From Sandaracinobacter neustonicus (GTDB lineage Bacteria; Pseudomonadota; Alphaproteobacteria; Sphingomonadales; Sphingomonadaceae): a stretch of 64,000 nt of DNA. Numbering within the stretch: position 1 is the stretch's first letter; each line of letters starts with the position of its first letter. The translations under genes and the position numbers were made by a program. The DNA is taken from positions 101,531 to 165,530 of the forward strand of contig NZ_VFSU01000017.1 of assembly GCF_006385875.1 (NCBI RefSeq), written 5' to 3'. Under the pieces are notes generated by a model. That model was not told the origin of the DNA, did not search any database, and saw only the letters and a program-made list of their open reading frames with translations. Shown in pieces: positions 47,439 through 56,646 of the stretch.

Positions 47439-47623
47439 ACGCGGCCCGCCGCGCAGGCCCGGTATCGTTCAACGACCGGCAGATCGCCGATATCATCGGC
47501 TGGAGCGAATTAAGCGTGTCTCGAATCCGCAAGCGCTACGTCGACCAGGCCCGCGGTAACGTTGCCCTCGGGGAACGTCTGGCGAACAGGAATGTAAATG
47601 ATCCGGTAAATAATACCCCGTGA
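47438..47623 (+). pseudogene. C-terminal remnant of a tyrosine integrase
   Basis: An open stretch of about 60 codons with no start codon reads VSFNDRQIADIIGWSELS, then VSRIRKRYVDQARGNVALG. This matches the C-terminal end of phage-type tyrosine recombinases (the I-I-G-W-S and Arg-x-x-Tyr-V-D segment containing the nucleophile Tyr). The rest is missing, truncated at the alpha/beta hydrolase gene. It abuts tRNA-Gly(CCC), a usual integrase target, so an element probably integrated here and was lost. Confidence 0.6.
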
Positions 47624-47630
47624 AACGGGG
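47616..47630 (-). terminator. hairpin downstream of tRNA-Gly
   Basis: CCCCGT-TTC-ACGGGG on the minus strand is followed by TATTATTT, 8 bases after the encoded CCA end of the tRNA. It is a plausible terminator for the tRNA transcript. Confidence 0.55.
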
Positions 47631-47638
47631 CTAAGTGC

Positions 47639-47712
47639 TGGAGCGGGTGAAGGGAATCGAACCCTCGTATTCAGCTTGGGAAGCTGCTGCTCTACCATTG
47701 AGCTACACCCGC
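47639..47712 (-). tRNA. tRNA-Gly (CCC anticodon)
   Basis: A 74-nt cloverleaf with a 7-bp acceptor stem GCGGGTG/CACCCGC, D-arm GCTC/GAGC, T-loop GGTTCGATTCC and encoded CCA. The anticodon loop TTCCCAA gives CCC for Gly GGG codons. The top pair of the anticodon stem (27-43) is a G/A mismatch. Confidence 0.95.
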
Positions 47713-47767
47713 GGAACCAAGCGGCGGCGTCCCTGCCACGACCTTGGGTTGCCGGTCAACTATATGG

Positions 47768-48877
47768 TCAGCCGGGAATGACGATCTGGCGGATGGCGCT
47801 GCCGTCTGCCAGCCTGTCCATCAGGTTGTTGATCTCGCCCAGCGGGCTTACGGAGGACAGCAGCCGCTCCACCGGCAGGCGGCCTGCTTTCCACAGGGCG
47901 ATGTAGCGCGGGATGTCCCGCGCAGGGATGGAGGAACCCATGTAGCTGCCCGTCAGCGTCTTGGCGTCCGCCACAAGAGAGACGGCCGGGATGCTCAGCA
48001 TCTCCGCCGGGTTGGGCAGGCCAACCGTGATCACCCGGCCGCCGCGCCGGGCTGCTGCATAGGCTTGCGCCAGCACGGCCGCGCGGCCCACCGTTTCGAT
48101 CACCACATCCGCCTTGGGAAGCGCCCCGGCTTCAGATGGGTCCACGGCCTGCGCCGCGCCCAGTTCCAGAGCCAGCGCGCGCTTCTCAGGCGACGGATCC
48201 ACCGCCATCACCGGCTGCGCGCCGCCCGCAACGGCGCCCAGCACGGCCGACAGCCCCACCCCGCCAAGGCCATAAACCAGCAGCGATTCGCCTGCGCGAA
48301 GCGCCGCCGTGTTCAGCACCGCGCCAACGCCGGTCAGCACGGCGCAGCCGAACAGCGCGGCGATTTCCGGCGGCACGTCCGGGTCGATCTTCACAGCGGA
48401 TCGCCTGTCGACCACGGCATGGCTGGCGAACGCGGACACCCCCAGATGGTGTCGCACCGGCGCGCCATCGTCGTGCAGCCGCACGCCACCGCTCAGCATC
48501 CGCCCTTCGCCGTTCGCCGCCGCGCCATTGGGGCAGAGATAGCCTTGCCCCGACTGGCAGGGGACGCATTCGCCGCAGGCCGGAAGGAAGGCGAGCACCA
48601 CTTTGTCCCCCACGGCGAACAGACGGTCTGCGCCGTCGCCCAGCGCCAGCACGGTGGCGGCCGCTTCATGCCCCAGCGCCATGGGCATGGGGCGGGGGCG
48701 GTCCCCGTTGATCACGGAGAGATCGGAATGGCACAGCCCGGCCGCGTCGATCCGCACCAGCAATTCGCCCGCGCGCGGCGGGTCCAGCTCCAGCGGTTGA
48801 ACCGCCAGCGGCGCGCCCGCGCCATAGGGCCGCTGATGCCCGCCGCAGCTGTGTAGCACCGCCGCCATGATCTTCAT
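47768..48877 (-). CDS. zinc-dependent alcohol dehydrogenase
   Basis: A 369-residue medium-chain dehydrogenase/reductase. The catalytic zinc Cys is in AAGLCHSDLS, the His in LGHEAA, and the structural-zinc cysteines in CGECVPCQSGQGYLC. The cofactor loop is GLGGVGLSAVLGA. It is cytosolic, NAD(P)-linked, with unknown substrate, and closer to the class III-like/aryl-alcohol subgroup than to secondary-alcohol enzymes. Its start is at 48877, with MAAV at 48868 as an alternative. Confidence 0.88.
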   Translation of the reverse strand: MKIMAAVLHSCGGHQRPYGAGAPLAVQPLELDPPRAGELLVRIDAAGLCHSDLSVINGDRPRPMPMALGHEAAATVLALGDGADRLFAVGDKVVLAFLPACGECVPCQSGQGYLCPNGAAANGEGRMLSGGVRLHDDGAPVRHHLGVSAFASHAVVDRRSAVKIDPDVPPEIAALFGCAVLTGVGAVLNTAALRAGESLLVYGLGGVGLSAVLGAVAGGAQPVMAVDPSPEKRALALELGAAQAVDPSEAGALPKADVVIETVGRAAVLAQAYAAARRGGRVITVGLPNPAEMLSIPAVSLVADAKTLTGSYMGSSIPARDIPRYIALWKAGRLPVERLLSSVSPLGEINNLMDRLADGSAIRQIVIPG

Positions 48878-49116
48878 CCGCGCCGCCCTCCCCGAAATGC
48901 GATTCCCGCTTGCGTTCCGGGGCTGTCTTTCTCCAAGCTGCGGCGGGCGTCAAATGTCGCGAAACTGACATGCCTGTGGACAAAGCGAAGCTCCCGCTTG
49001 CGCTCCACCAGATATGGTATCACTAGGGAATGTCGCGACAATAAATTGTGATTGCAGTGGCAATTTGCCATTCGCCCCGGGGGATTGGGGGCAGTCCGGC
49101 AGGAGCGAAGTCAGGG

Positions 49117-51681
49117 ATGAGCCAGTCAGGGTTGGAAGCGAAGCGGCAATGGCCCTTGTGGGTTCTTGCGGTCGCCGGCCTTGCCTGGCTGCTGATCGCC
49201 GTGGCGGCAGGGGCGAACCTGCCGGTTGCGCCATCCGGCCTGCTGCAACAGTTGGCGAGTCTCGCCGCGATGATCGCGCCGCCGCTGATCATTCTGCTGC
49301 TGTTCCTCGCCTTCGCGCCGCTTGGCCCCCGCCGCATGGATCTGGACGAGGTGGAAGCGCGGGTGGAAGGCGCGACACGTGCCACCGCCGAGCTGGAAGA
49401 GCAGCTGGGCCGCATCCGCGGCACCCTGTCCGATTGCGTGGAGCGGGTGGAGACGCTGCGCCTGTCTGCCTCTGCGGAGGGTGAGGGGCTGGCCGCGCGG
49501 GCGCAGGCGCTGGAAGTGGCGGCGGGCACCATGGCGCTTTCCACCGCAGACATGGGCCGCGCTGCCGGGCAATTGCAGGATGTGATCCCTGCGCTGTCCC
49601 GGCAGGCGCAGGAGGCGGAAGCCGCGCTGAAGATCGCGGGCGGCGACGCGCGCCGCCATATCGAGACGGTGGAAACCGCCCTGTCGCAGATCGCCTCGCA
49701 CGGGCGTGATGCGGGCCGCGAGGCCGAAGCGATGGTGTCCACAATGCAGGGGCTGATCGCGCAGATCGACCAGAGCGCGGCGGAAACCACGAAAACCATC
49801 GCCGGGCGCGCCTATACGCTGGACGCCGCCGTGACCGGGGTGCTGGATCGTTCGGCCGAGGCCTTTGCCTCCATCGGCGAAACGCTGGCGGCGCAATCGC
49901 GCAGCGTGGAGCAGATGGTGGCGGCGGCGCGTGCCGATCTGGACGGCTTCGGCTCCGAAGGCACCCGCCTCGTCGGCCAGCGGCTGGACGTGCTGATGAG
50001 CGCGGCCAGCCAGCTGAAGGGCCAGTTCGCGGATCAGATCGCGCTCTCTGCCCAGTTGCAGCAGTCGGCGGCTGGCGTGATCGCCGATATCGAAACCCGG
50101 CTGGCGGCGCTGGCAGAAGCACAGCGGCAGGCCTCTGAGGGGATCGCCAGCGAAACCGACGCGCGCGCGCGCCAGTTCGAAAGCCGGCTCGCCGATCTGG
50201 CGGAGCGGCAGCGCGTGGCCGACATTACCCAGCAGGAACGCATGGCCGGGGGCATCACCGCGCTGGAAAACCAGCTGGTGGAACTGGGCATGCGGCAGGC
50301 CGATGCGGCGGCGCGGATGCAGGATGCGCTGTCCACCGCGATCGCCGAAGTCGAATCGCGGCTGGACGCGCTGAAGGCTCGGCAATCCGCCATGGGGCTG
50401 GAGATGGAGCAGGAAGCCGGGCGGCTGGTGGAGGGCGTGGAACTGCGGCTGGGCGAACTGCGCGTGCGCCAGCAGGAACTGGCCGCCAGCATGGCCGCCG
50501 AGGCCTCGCAGAGCCTCGATCAGGTCGAAGGCCGTTTCGTGGACCTTGGCGCGCGCGCGGCGGAAAGCCATGCCGAAACAAGCGAACTGCTGGGCCGTAC
50601 CCTCTCCGCCATCGCCACGCTGGGCGAGGCGCTGGATGAAAAGGCCTCTGCCATCGGCGGGCTGGAGCAGCGAATCGCAGGGCTGACCCCGGCGTTCGAC
50701 AGCTTCGCCGACAGCAGCGAAGCCCGTGTGCCCGATCTGGCGCGCGGCTTCGACAGCATCAGCGAGCGCGGGCGCGGGATGCAACAGCAGCTGGACGCAC
50801 TGGCAGACAGGATCGAAAGTCAGGTTGCCCTGCTGCGCGACAGCGCCGCCCAGTTCGAACGTGACCATGGCGCGGTCGTGGGCCTCAGCCAATCTCTTGC
50901 GGGCGAGTTCGAAACCGCGCGCGGCGTGGTGAACGAAATTCGCGACACCACCGAACAGACCGCCATCGCCGCTGCCGCGCGCATGGTGGAAAATGTGATG
51001 CAGGTGCGCGCCAGCGTGAACGCCACCGCCAGCGAAGTGCAGTCGCTGCTCTCCTCCGTCGTCGCCGAGGCGGAGCAAAGTCTGAACGAATTCGCCACCA
51101 CCCGCGCCGAAGCCGCCTTCGGCGCGCCGATCCGGCTGCAGATCGCCGCGCTGGAAGATGTCTCGGTGAAAGCCGCGGACGCCGCGGGCGAGGCCTCGGA
51201 AAAGCTCACCGGGCGGCTCGTCGAGCTGATGAAGGTGATCTCCGAAACGGAAGCCCGGGTGGACGAGGTGGACACCCGCATGGACATCCGCGCCCGCGAC
51301 ACGCTGGCCGCCCGCTCCGTCCGGCTGGTGGAGAGCCTGAACACCGCGTCCATCGACGTCGCCCGCCTGCTTTCCGTCGACGTGGGCGAGAATGCGTGGA
51401 AACGCTACCTCGACGGCGACCGCACCCTGTTCGCCCGCGCCACCGTGCGGCTCGCCGACAAGGAAACCGCGCGCAAGATCGCCCGCCATTATGTGCATGA
51501 CGCCGAATTCGAAGCCGAAGCCTCGCGCTACCTCGACCAGTTCGAACAACTGATCCGTCGCATCCTGAAAGACCCGGATGGCGAAAGTTTCGCACTCGTG
51601 CTGCTCTCCTCCGACATCGGCAAGCTGTATGTGATGCTCGCCGAGGCCATCGGCCGGCCGATCGCCCGTAAGGACGATTAG
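49117..51681 (+). CDS. large membrane-anchored coiled-coil protein
   Basis: An 854-residue protein of unknown function. Two N-terminal membrane helices (WPLWVLAVAGLAWLLIAVAA and LAAMIAPPLIILLLFLAFAP) are followed by about 650 residues of Ala/Glu/Gln-rich coiled coil. The C-terminal 130 residues form a compact domain (ENAWKRYLDGDRTLFARATV through FALVLLSSDIGKLYVMLAEA). That pattern recalls Rhizobiales kinesin-like/apolipoprotein-like membrane proteins I know only as uncharacterised. A long rod anchored to the inner membrane with a globular tip suits a scaffold or a nucleoid/envelope tether. The ATG at 49117 is chosen because it gives the membrane N-terminus directly. Confidence 0.75.
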   Translation: MSQSGLEAKRQWPLWVLAVAGLAWLLIAVAAGANLPVAPSGLLQQLASLAAMIAPPLIILLLFLAFAPLGPRRMDLDEVEARVEGATRATAELEEQLGRIRGTLSDCVERVETLRLSASAEGEGLAARAQALEVAAGTMALSTADMGRAAGQLQDVIPALSRQAQEAEAALKIAGGDARRHIETVETALSQIASHGRDAGREAEAMVSTMQGLIAQIDQSAAETTKTIAGRAYTLDAAVTGVLDRSAEAFASIGETLAAQSRSVEQMVAAARADLDGFGSEGTRLVGQRLDVLMSAASQLKGQFADQIALSAQLQQSAAGVIADIETRLAALAEAQRQASEGIASETDARARQFESRLADLAERQRVADITQQERMAGGITALENQLVELGMRQADAAARMQDALSTAIAEVESRLDALKARQSAMGLEMEQEAGRLVEGVELRLGELRVRQQELAASMAAEASQSLDQVEGRFVDLGARAAESHAETSELLGRTLSAIATLGEALDEKASAIGGLEQRIAGLTPAFDSFADSSEARVPDLARGFDSISERGRGMQQQLDALADRIESQVALLRDSAAQFERDHGAVVGLSQSLAGEFETARGVVNEIRDTTEQTAIAAAARMVENVMQVRASVNATASEVQSLLSSVVAEAEQSLNEFATTRAEAAFGAPIRLQIAALEDVSVKAADAAGEASEKLTGRLVELMKVISETEARVDEVDTRMDIRARDTLAARSVRLVESLNTASIDVARLLSVDVGENAWKRYLDGDRTLFARATVRLADKETARKIARHYVHDAEFEAEASRYLDQFEQLIRRILKDPDGESFALVLLSSDIGKLYVMLAEAIGRPIARKDD

Positions 51682-51875
51682 CCGCGCCGGGGAGGCCGCA
51701 AGGCGGAGCCCTGCGAATAGGCGCCTTTCGTCACAGCTTCGGCCGGGTTTACCCGACGGTGTGAACAAGCGCGCCTTTGCTGCACCCATGCTGCGCAGGA
51801 AATGTGGCGCAAAAGCCTCGGCCGCAAAAATTTCTTTCTATTGTATGACAAGCCATGGACAGTCGAAAATGTCAG

Positions 51876-51889
51876 TGATAACGCTACCA
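51876..51889. promoter_or_regulatory. LacI-type operator before the TonB receptor gene
   Basis: TGATAACGCTACCA is a near-palindrome of LacI-family type. It lies 122 bp upstream of the TonB receptor ATG in a 329-bp gap otherwise without gene. Its core ACGCTA matches the second operator at 58803-58816 (AGATAGCGCTAACA) in 11 of 14 positions. Control by the LacI protein at 62341 is inferred. Confidence 0.55.
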
Positions 51890-52010
51890 GAAAGGACGAA
51901 GGGGTCTGGCGGATGCCGGTCTGAACCTTCGGGAGCAATTTGGGGATGGAAAACGGATGGGCCGTTGCGCCTCCCCTGAATCATATGCGCGTGAAGCGTG
52001 AAGGGGAGAG

Positions 52011-55000
52011 ATGCAGATGATCCGCGAGCCTCGGTTCGGTTCTGATTCCAGCGCCATGTGGCGCAATATGCTGCTGGGCGGCACGTCTTTGCTGGTGCTG
52101 GGGGCGGGCTTTGCTGCGCCGGTTCGTGCGCAGGCCGCGCCGGCAGCGGAAGCGCCGGCCGACGAATCGGAAATTGTGGTGACGGGCCTTCGCGAATCCG
52201 CGACTCAGGCGCGCAACATCAAGAAGAATGCGGAAGTGATCGTCGATTCGATCACCGCCGCCGATATCGGCGCATTGCCGGACCGCTCCGTTTCGGAAGC
52301 TCTGCAGCGGATCCCGGGCGTCACGCTCCAGCGCACCAACGAAGCGCGCGATCCGGCGCGGCTTGCGGCGGAAGGCGGCGGCATCTTCGTTCGCGGCCTG
52401 AGCTGGGTGCGCTCGGAACTGAACGGGCGCGACGTGTTTTCGGCCAGCAACGGCCGGGGCCTCAGCTTCGAGGATATCTCCGCCGACCTGATGGCGGGCG
52501 TGGACGTCTATAAGAACCCGTCTGCCGACATGATCGAAGGCGGCGTGGGCGGACTTGTGAACCTGCGCACCCGCAAGCCGCTGTCTGAGCCGGGGCAGAT
52601 CATCGCGGCGTCGGGCGACTATAATTATGCCGATCTGCGCAAGAAGGGCTTCTGGTCTGCCAGCGGCCTGTACACCAACAAATGGGACGTTGCCGGCGGC
52701 GAGTTCGGCGTTCTGTTCTCGGGCAGCATCAACAACATCGGCAACCGCACCGATTCGATCCAGCTTGGCCGCTATGATCCAATCACCCCGACCGGCGGTG
52801 AAGGCGGCAACGCGCTGCCGAATATGCCGGCCGGAGAGACCTTCTATATCCCCAACACCGTCGGCTATCGCCGAATCGATTGGGAGCAGCGCCGGATTGC
52901 GCTGAACGGTGTCGTCCAGGCCAGCCCGACGCCCGGCATGACCTTCACCTTCGAGGGCGTCTATGCCCGCGCCACCCCGCGCGATCTCGAATATGGCGTC
53001 GGTGCCGTCACCAATCCCGCCACCGGCACCAGCCCCAGCTATGTGTTCGATGACCGCAACGTGCTGGTGGGCGGCGAGCTGACGGCGGAGCCGCTGGTGT
53101 TCAACACCCGCAACACACGGCAGACGAAGGTCACGCAGGACTATTCGATCAACTGGCACTACGAAGTGGATGATCGCTGGACGCTCAGCGCGGATTTCCA
53201 GCGTGTTTATTCCACAGCGAAGATCATGAGCATGACAGCCTTCACCCAGTTCGGGGTGCAGGAAGGCTGGTACAACGGATCGCGTCCGAACCTCAGCTGG
53301 GACACCTCCGGCAACAGCCCGAGCATGAGCATCACCGAGAACGGCGCGTCGCTGTCTGACAAGAGCAATTATTGGTGGTACGCCGCGATGGACCACCTTG
53401 AAGACAATGAAGCGGGCTCCTGGGCGCAGCGCGCCGATGTGGAATATAAGTTCGACGACAATAGTTTCCTGAAAAGCTTCCGCGCGGGGGTTCGAGCCAC
53501 GCAGAAAAACGCCATCACTCGCCAGACCGGCTGGAACTGGGGCCTGCTGAGCCAGGCGCAGTGGGGCGGCGGTCCGAATGCCGTGTTCCTCGATCAGACT
53601 GGGAACCCGTCCAACGCAGGACTTCCCGATCAGGCAGCATGGGTTGGCTATAGCAATTTCTTCCGTGGCAAGATTGCCGCGCCCACCGGCGGCTGGTTCG
53701 CCACGCCGGGGCTCACCTCCAACAACATCTCCGCCTATGACTATCTGAAGAGCACGCGGACGGTGGACTGGAGCTGGCGCCCGCTGACGGAAGACAGCTA
53801 CACCAACGCGACACCGGCGGTCGACAACGTCAGCGCCGGCATCACCAGCCAGAACGAAAAGACCAAGGCAGCCTATGCGCTGCTTCGCTTCGGCTCCCCC
53901 GATTCCGGCGGCGCCGGCTCGTTCGACGGCAACATCGGTGTGCGCGTCGTCCGCACGGAGAACGACACGTCGGGCGTGCTGCTGCTGAACCGGCCGACTG
54001 TTACGATGCAGACCTGCCTCGACAACCACCCCGGGAACGCGGCTGCCTGTGCGCCGCTGGCGCAGGCCTATGCCTTCACCGATGGTCAGTTGCGTTTCCC
54101 GGATCAGAAATTCTCCAACACCTATACCAACTGGTTGCCGACCTTCAATTTCCGCTACTTCGCAACCGACGAGGTGCAGCTTCGTTTTGCGGCCGGTCAG
54201 GCGATGGTGCGGCCCAGCTTCGCGCAGATGGTGCCGTTCAACTCGCTCAGCTTCACCTTCCTGGCCGATGGCACGCCGGACCCGACGCTTCCGCGTGTGG
54301 GCGTTGGCGGCAACCCCTATCTGAAGCCGACCATCTCGACGCAGGTCGACCTCAGCGCTGAATGGTATCACGGCACCAGCAACAGCGTGACGCTTGCACT
54401 GTTCTATAAGGATATCAAAGACTTCGTATACGCCGGATCGGTCGAGGAAACCTTCGTCAACAACGGCGTGTCGATGGTGTTCGATGTCACCCGCAACATG
54501 AACGGGCCGAGCGGCAAGGTGAAGGGTCTGGAACTTGCAGTCCAGCAGTTCGCCGACTTCCTGCCGGGCGGCTGGTCGGGCCTTGCGGTGCAGGCCAACT
54601 ACACCTTCGTCGACTCGTCGGGCGGCGCGAACCTCGCGGTCAACTCGCTCGACCCGAACCAGACAACGGCTTCGAACAAGCCGCTGCCGCTGGAGGGCAT
54701 GTCGAAGCACAGCTACAATCTTGCACTGATGTATGAGAAGTTCGGTGTGTCGGCGCGCCTCGCCTACAACTGGCGGTCAAAGTATCTGCTGACCACGTCG
54801 GCGGCGAACCTCAACGCGCCGGTCTGGTTCGAAGATTATGGCCAGCTCGACGGATCGTTCATTTATTCGATCAATGACAATATCAAGGTCGGCGTCCAGG
54901 GGACGAACCTGTTGAACTCCAGAACCTATCTGCAGATCGGCAACGTCGGCCTTACGCCACGCTACAGCTGGACGGATACGGATCGCCGGATCGCCTTCCT

Positions 55001-55019
55001 GGTCCGGACCCGCTTCTAA
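52011..55019 (+). CDS. TonB-dependent receptor, large carbohydrate-type
   Basis: A 1002-residue outer-membrane receptor of the Xanthomonas/Caulobacter-type family. The signal peptide ends APVRAQ. The TonB box ESEIVVTGLRE is followed by the plug (residues about 60-190, with LPDRSVSEALQRIPGVTLQ). The barrel ends with RRIAFLVRTRF and a final Phe. AGGGGAGAG lies before two close ATGs (52011 and 52017). The LacI-like operator upstream, and the glycosidases downstream, support uptake of plant oligosaccharides. Confidence 0.92.
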   Translation: MQMIREPRFGSDSSAMWRNMLLGGTSLLVLGAGFAAPVRAQAAPAAEAPADESEIVVTGLRESATQARNIKKNAEVIVDSITAADIGALPDRSVSEALQRIPGVTLQRTNEARDPARLAAEGGGIFVRGLSWVRSELNGRDVFSASNGRGLSFEDISADLMAGVDVYKNPSADMIEGGVGGLVNLRTRKPLSEPGQIIAASGDYNYADLRKKGFWSASGLYTNKWDVAGGEFGVLFSGSINNIGNRTDSIQLGRYDPITPTGGEGGNALPNMPAGETFYIPNTVGYRRIDWEQRRIALNGVVQASPTPGMTFTFEGVYARATPRDLEYGVGAVTNPATGTSPSYVFDDRNVLVGGELTAEPLVFNTRNTRQTKVTQDYSINWHYEVDDRWTLSADFQRVYSTAKIMSMTAFTQFGVQEGWYNGSRPNLSWDTSGNSPSMSITENGASLSDKSNYWWYAAMDHLEDNEAGSWAQRADVEYKFDDNSFLKSFRAGVRATQKNAITRQTGWNWGLLSQAQWGGGPNAVFLDQTGNPSNAGLPDQAAWVGYSNFFRGKIAAPTGGWFATPGLTSNNISAYDYLKSTRTVDWSWRPLTEDSYTNATPAVDNVSAGITSQNEKTKAAYALLRFGSPDSGGAGSFDGNIGVRVVRTENDTSGVLLLNRPTVTMQTCLDNHPGNAAACAPLAQAYAFTDGQLRFPDQKFSNTYTNWLPTFNFRYFATDEVQLRFAAGQAMVRPSFAQMVPFNSLSFTFLADGTPDPTLPRVGVGGNPYLKPTISTQVDLSAEWYHGTSNSVTLALFYKDIKDFVYAGSVEETFVNNGVSMVFDVTRNMNGPSGKVKGLELAVQQFADFLPGGWSGLAVQANYTFVDSSGGANLAVNSLDPNQTTASNKPLPLEGMSKHSYNLALMYEKFGVSARLAYNWRSKYLLTTSAANLNAPVWFEDYGQLDGSFIYSINDNIKVGVQGTNLLNSRTYLQIGNVGLTPRYSWTDTDRRIAFLVRTRF

Positions 55020-55112
55020 GCTTTCCTCCCTGCGGCAGCCGGGCCAATCTTGCCCCGGCCCGGCTGCCTGCTTTTCCAGCTTCGCGTTCCGATTGCTGAA
55101 GGTTAGACAGGG

Positions 55113-56621
55113 ATGATGGAAGACACTGCAATCCGGTCCATCCTCGTGGTGGGCGGCGGCACCTCGGGCTGGATCAGCGCGGCGGTGCTGGCGCGCTTTC
55201 TGGATCCGCGCAAAACACGCATCACCGTGGTCGAATCCGAGGAGATCGGCATCGTCGGCGTGGGCGAAGCGACGGTGCCCATCATCCGCAACCTGAACGG
55301 GCTGCTGGGGATCGACGAGAATGACTTCGTTGCCGCCACCAACGGCAGCTTCAAGCTGGGAATCGAGTTTCGCGACTGGGGCGAAACCGGCAATGTGCAT
55401 TTCCACGGCTTTGGCGATTTCGGCGACGATATCGGCGGCGTGGCCCCGCACCATCATTGGCTGAAGCTGAGGCGGCTGGGCGATAAGCGGCGCATCGAGG
55501 ATTACAGCCTGCCTTATGCGCTGGGCCAGCGCGGCCGCTTCACGCCGCCGAACCCCGAAAGCGGCCGCGGCGATTCCGACTACCGCTATGCCTTCCACTT
55601 CGATGCGGCGCTGTATGCGCAATATCTGCGGCGAATGTGCGAGGCGCGCGGGGTGGTGCGGGTGGAAGGTCGCATCACCAATGTTGCGCAGCATGCAGAG
55701 AGCGGGGACATCGCTTCGGTGACGTTGGCCGATGGCCGGGTGCTGGAGGCGGACTTCTTCATCGACTGTTCCGGTTTTCGCGGGCTGCTGATCGAGCAGA
55801 CACTGAAGACCGGCTATGAAAGCTGGCAGCACTGGCTGCCCTGCGACCGCGCCCTGGCGGTGCCCAGCAGCAGCGAGGGGGAGCCGCCGCCCTTCACCAC
55901 CTCCACCGCACTGGAGGCGGGCTGGCAGTGGCGGATTCCGCTGCAACATCGCGACGGCAACGGCTATGTGTTCTCCAGCCGCTTCACCGATGAAGACCGC
56001 GCGCGGGAATTGCTGCTTGCGAACATCAAGGGCGAGGCGCTGGCGGAACCGCGGCTGTTGCAGTTCGAGGGCGGGCGGCGCAGGCTGGCGTGGGCCCACA
56101 ATTGCGTGGCGATCGGGCTGGCGAGCGGCTTTCTGGAGCCGCTGGAATCGACCAGCATCCAGCTGATCCAGACTGCGATTGCCCGGCTGATCGATTATTT
56201 CCCCGAACGCCGCACCAATCCGGCGATCCGCGATGAGTATAACCGGCTGTGCGCGAACGAGGTGGAGCGGGTGCGGGACTTCATCATCCTGCACTATTGC
56301 CTGACGCGGCGGACGGAGCCGATGTGGGAATTTGTGCGCAGCATGGAGCTACCGGAAACGCTGGCGGCGAAGATCGATCTGTGGAAGGCGATGGGGCGGG
56401 TGCCGATGATGACCGAGGAAAGTTATCAGGAACCAAGCTGGGCGGCCATCTTCCTTGGCAATGACGTGCTGCCGGATCGCTACGATCCGCTGGTGGACCG
56501 CATCGACCCTGACATGCTGGCGCGTGGCATGGCCGCGCGGCGTGCGGATTATGCCGCATGGGCGGAGCGGATGCCGACGCAGGCGGCCTATATCCGCCGC
56601 CATTGCGCGATGCCGGCATAA
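55113..56621 (+). CDS. flavin-dependent tryptophan halogenase family protein
   Basis: A 502-residue FAD protein of the tryptophan halogenase (PF04820) family. The FAD loop GGGTSGW is at residues 14-20. The family FKxxIxF segment is FKLGIEF; its Lys81 is close to catalytic Lys79 of PrnA/RebH. The WxWxIP motif is WQWRIP. These support a working halogenase-type active site. In TonB loci such genes are common, and their substrates are rarely known. The TonB gene ends 93 bp upstream and the two may be co-transcribed. Confidence 0.85.
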   Translation: MMEDTAIRSILVVGGGTSGWISAAVLARFLDPRKTRITVVESEEIGIVGVGEATVPIIRNLNGLLGIDENDFVAATNGSFKLGIEFRDWGETGNVHFHGFGDFGDDIGGVAPHHHWLKLRRLGDKRRIEDYSLPYALGQRGRFTPPNPESGRGDSDYRYAFHFDAALYAQYLRRMCEARGVVRVEGRITNVAQHAESGDIASVTLADGRVLEADFFIDCSGFRGLLIEQTLKTGYESWQHWLPCDRALAVPSSSEGEPPPFTTSTALEAGWQWRIPLQHRDGNGYVFSSRFTDEDRARELLLANIKGEALAEPRLLQFEGGRRRLAWAHNCVAIGLASGFLEPLESTSIQLIQTAIARLIDYFPERRTNPAIRDEYNRLCANEVERVRDFIILHYCLTRRTEPMWEFVRSMELPETLAAKIDLWKAMGRVPMMTEESYQEPSWAAIFLGNDVLPDRYDPLVDRIDPDMLARGMAARRADYAAWAERMPTQAAYIRRHCAMPA

Positions 56622-56646
56622 GCAGCGCGGCGGCTCGGGTTTCCCC

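Noticed and set aside
48955..49040. Two TGTCGCGA motifs before the coiled-coil gene
   Set aside because: The short motif occurs twice (48955 and 49031), the second as a perfect TGTCGCGACA palindrome, but flanks do not align and no regulator links to it. It may be chance.
49126..51789. An 887-codon minus-strand frame opposite the coiled-coil gene
   Set aside because: The Ala/Glu/Gln-rich coiled coil on the plus strand gives a natural antisense frame with no family features.
51981..54710. A 909-codon minus-strand frame opposite the TonB receptor gene
   Set aside because: The plus strand has a clear TonB receptor with signal, box and barrel end. The opposite frame has no such features.
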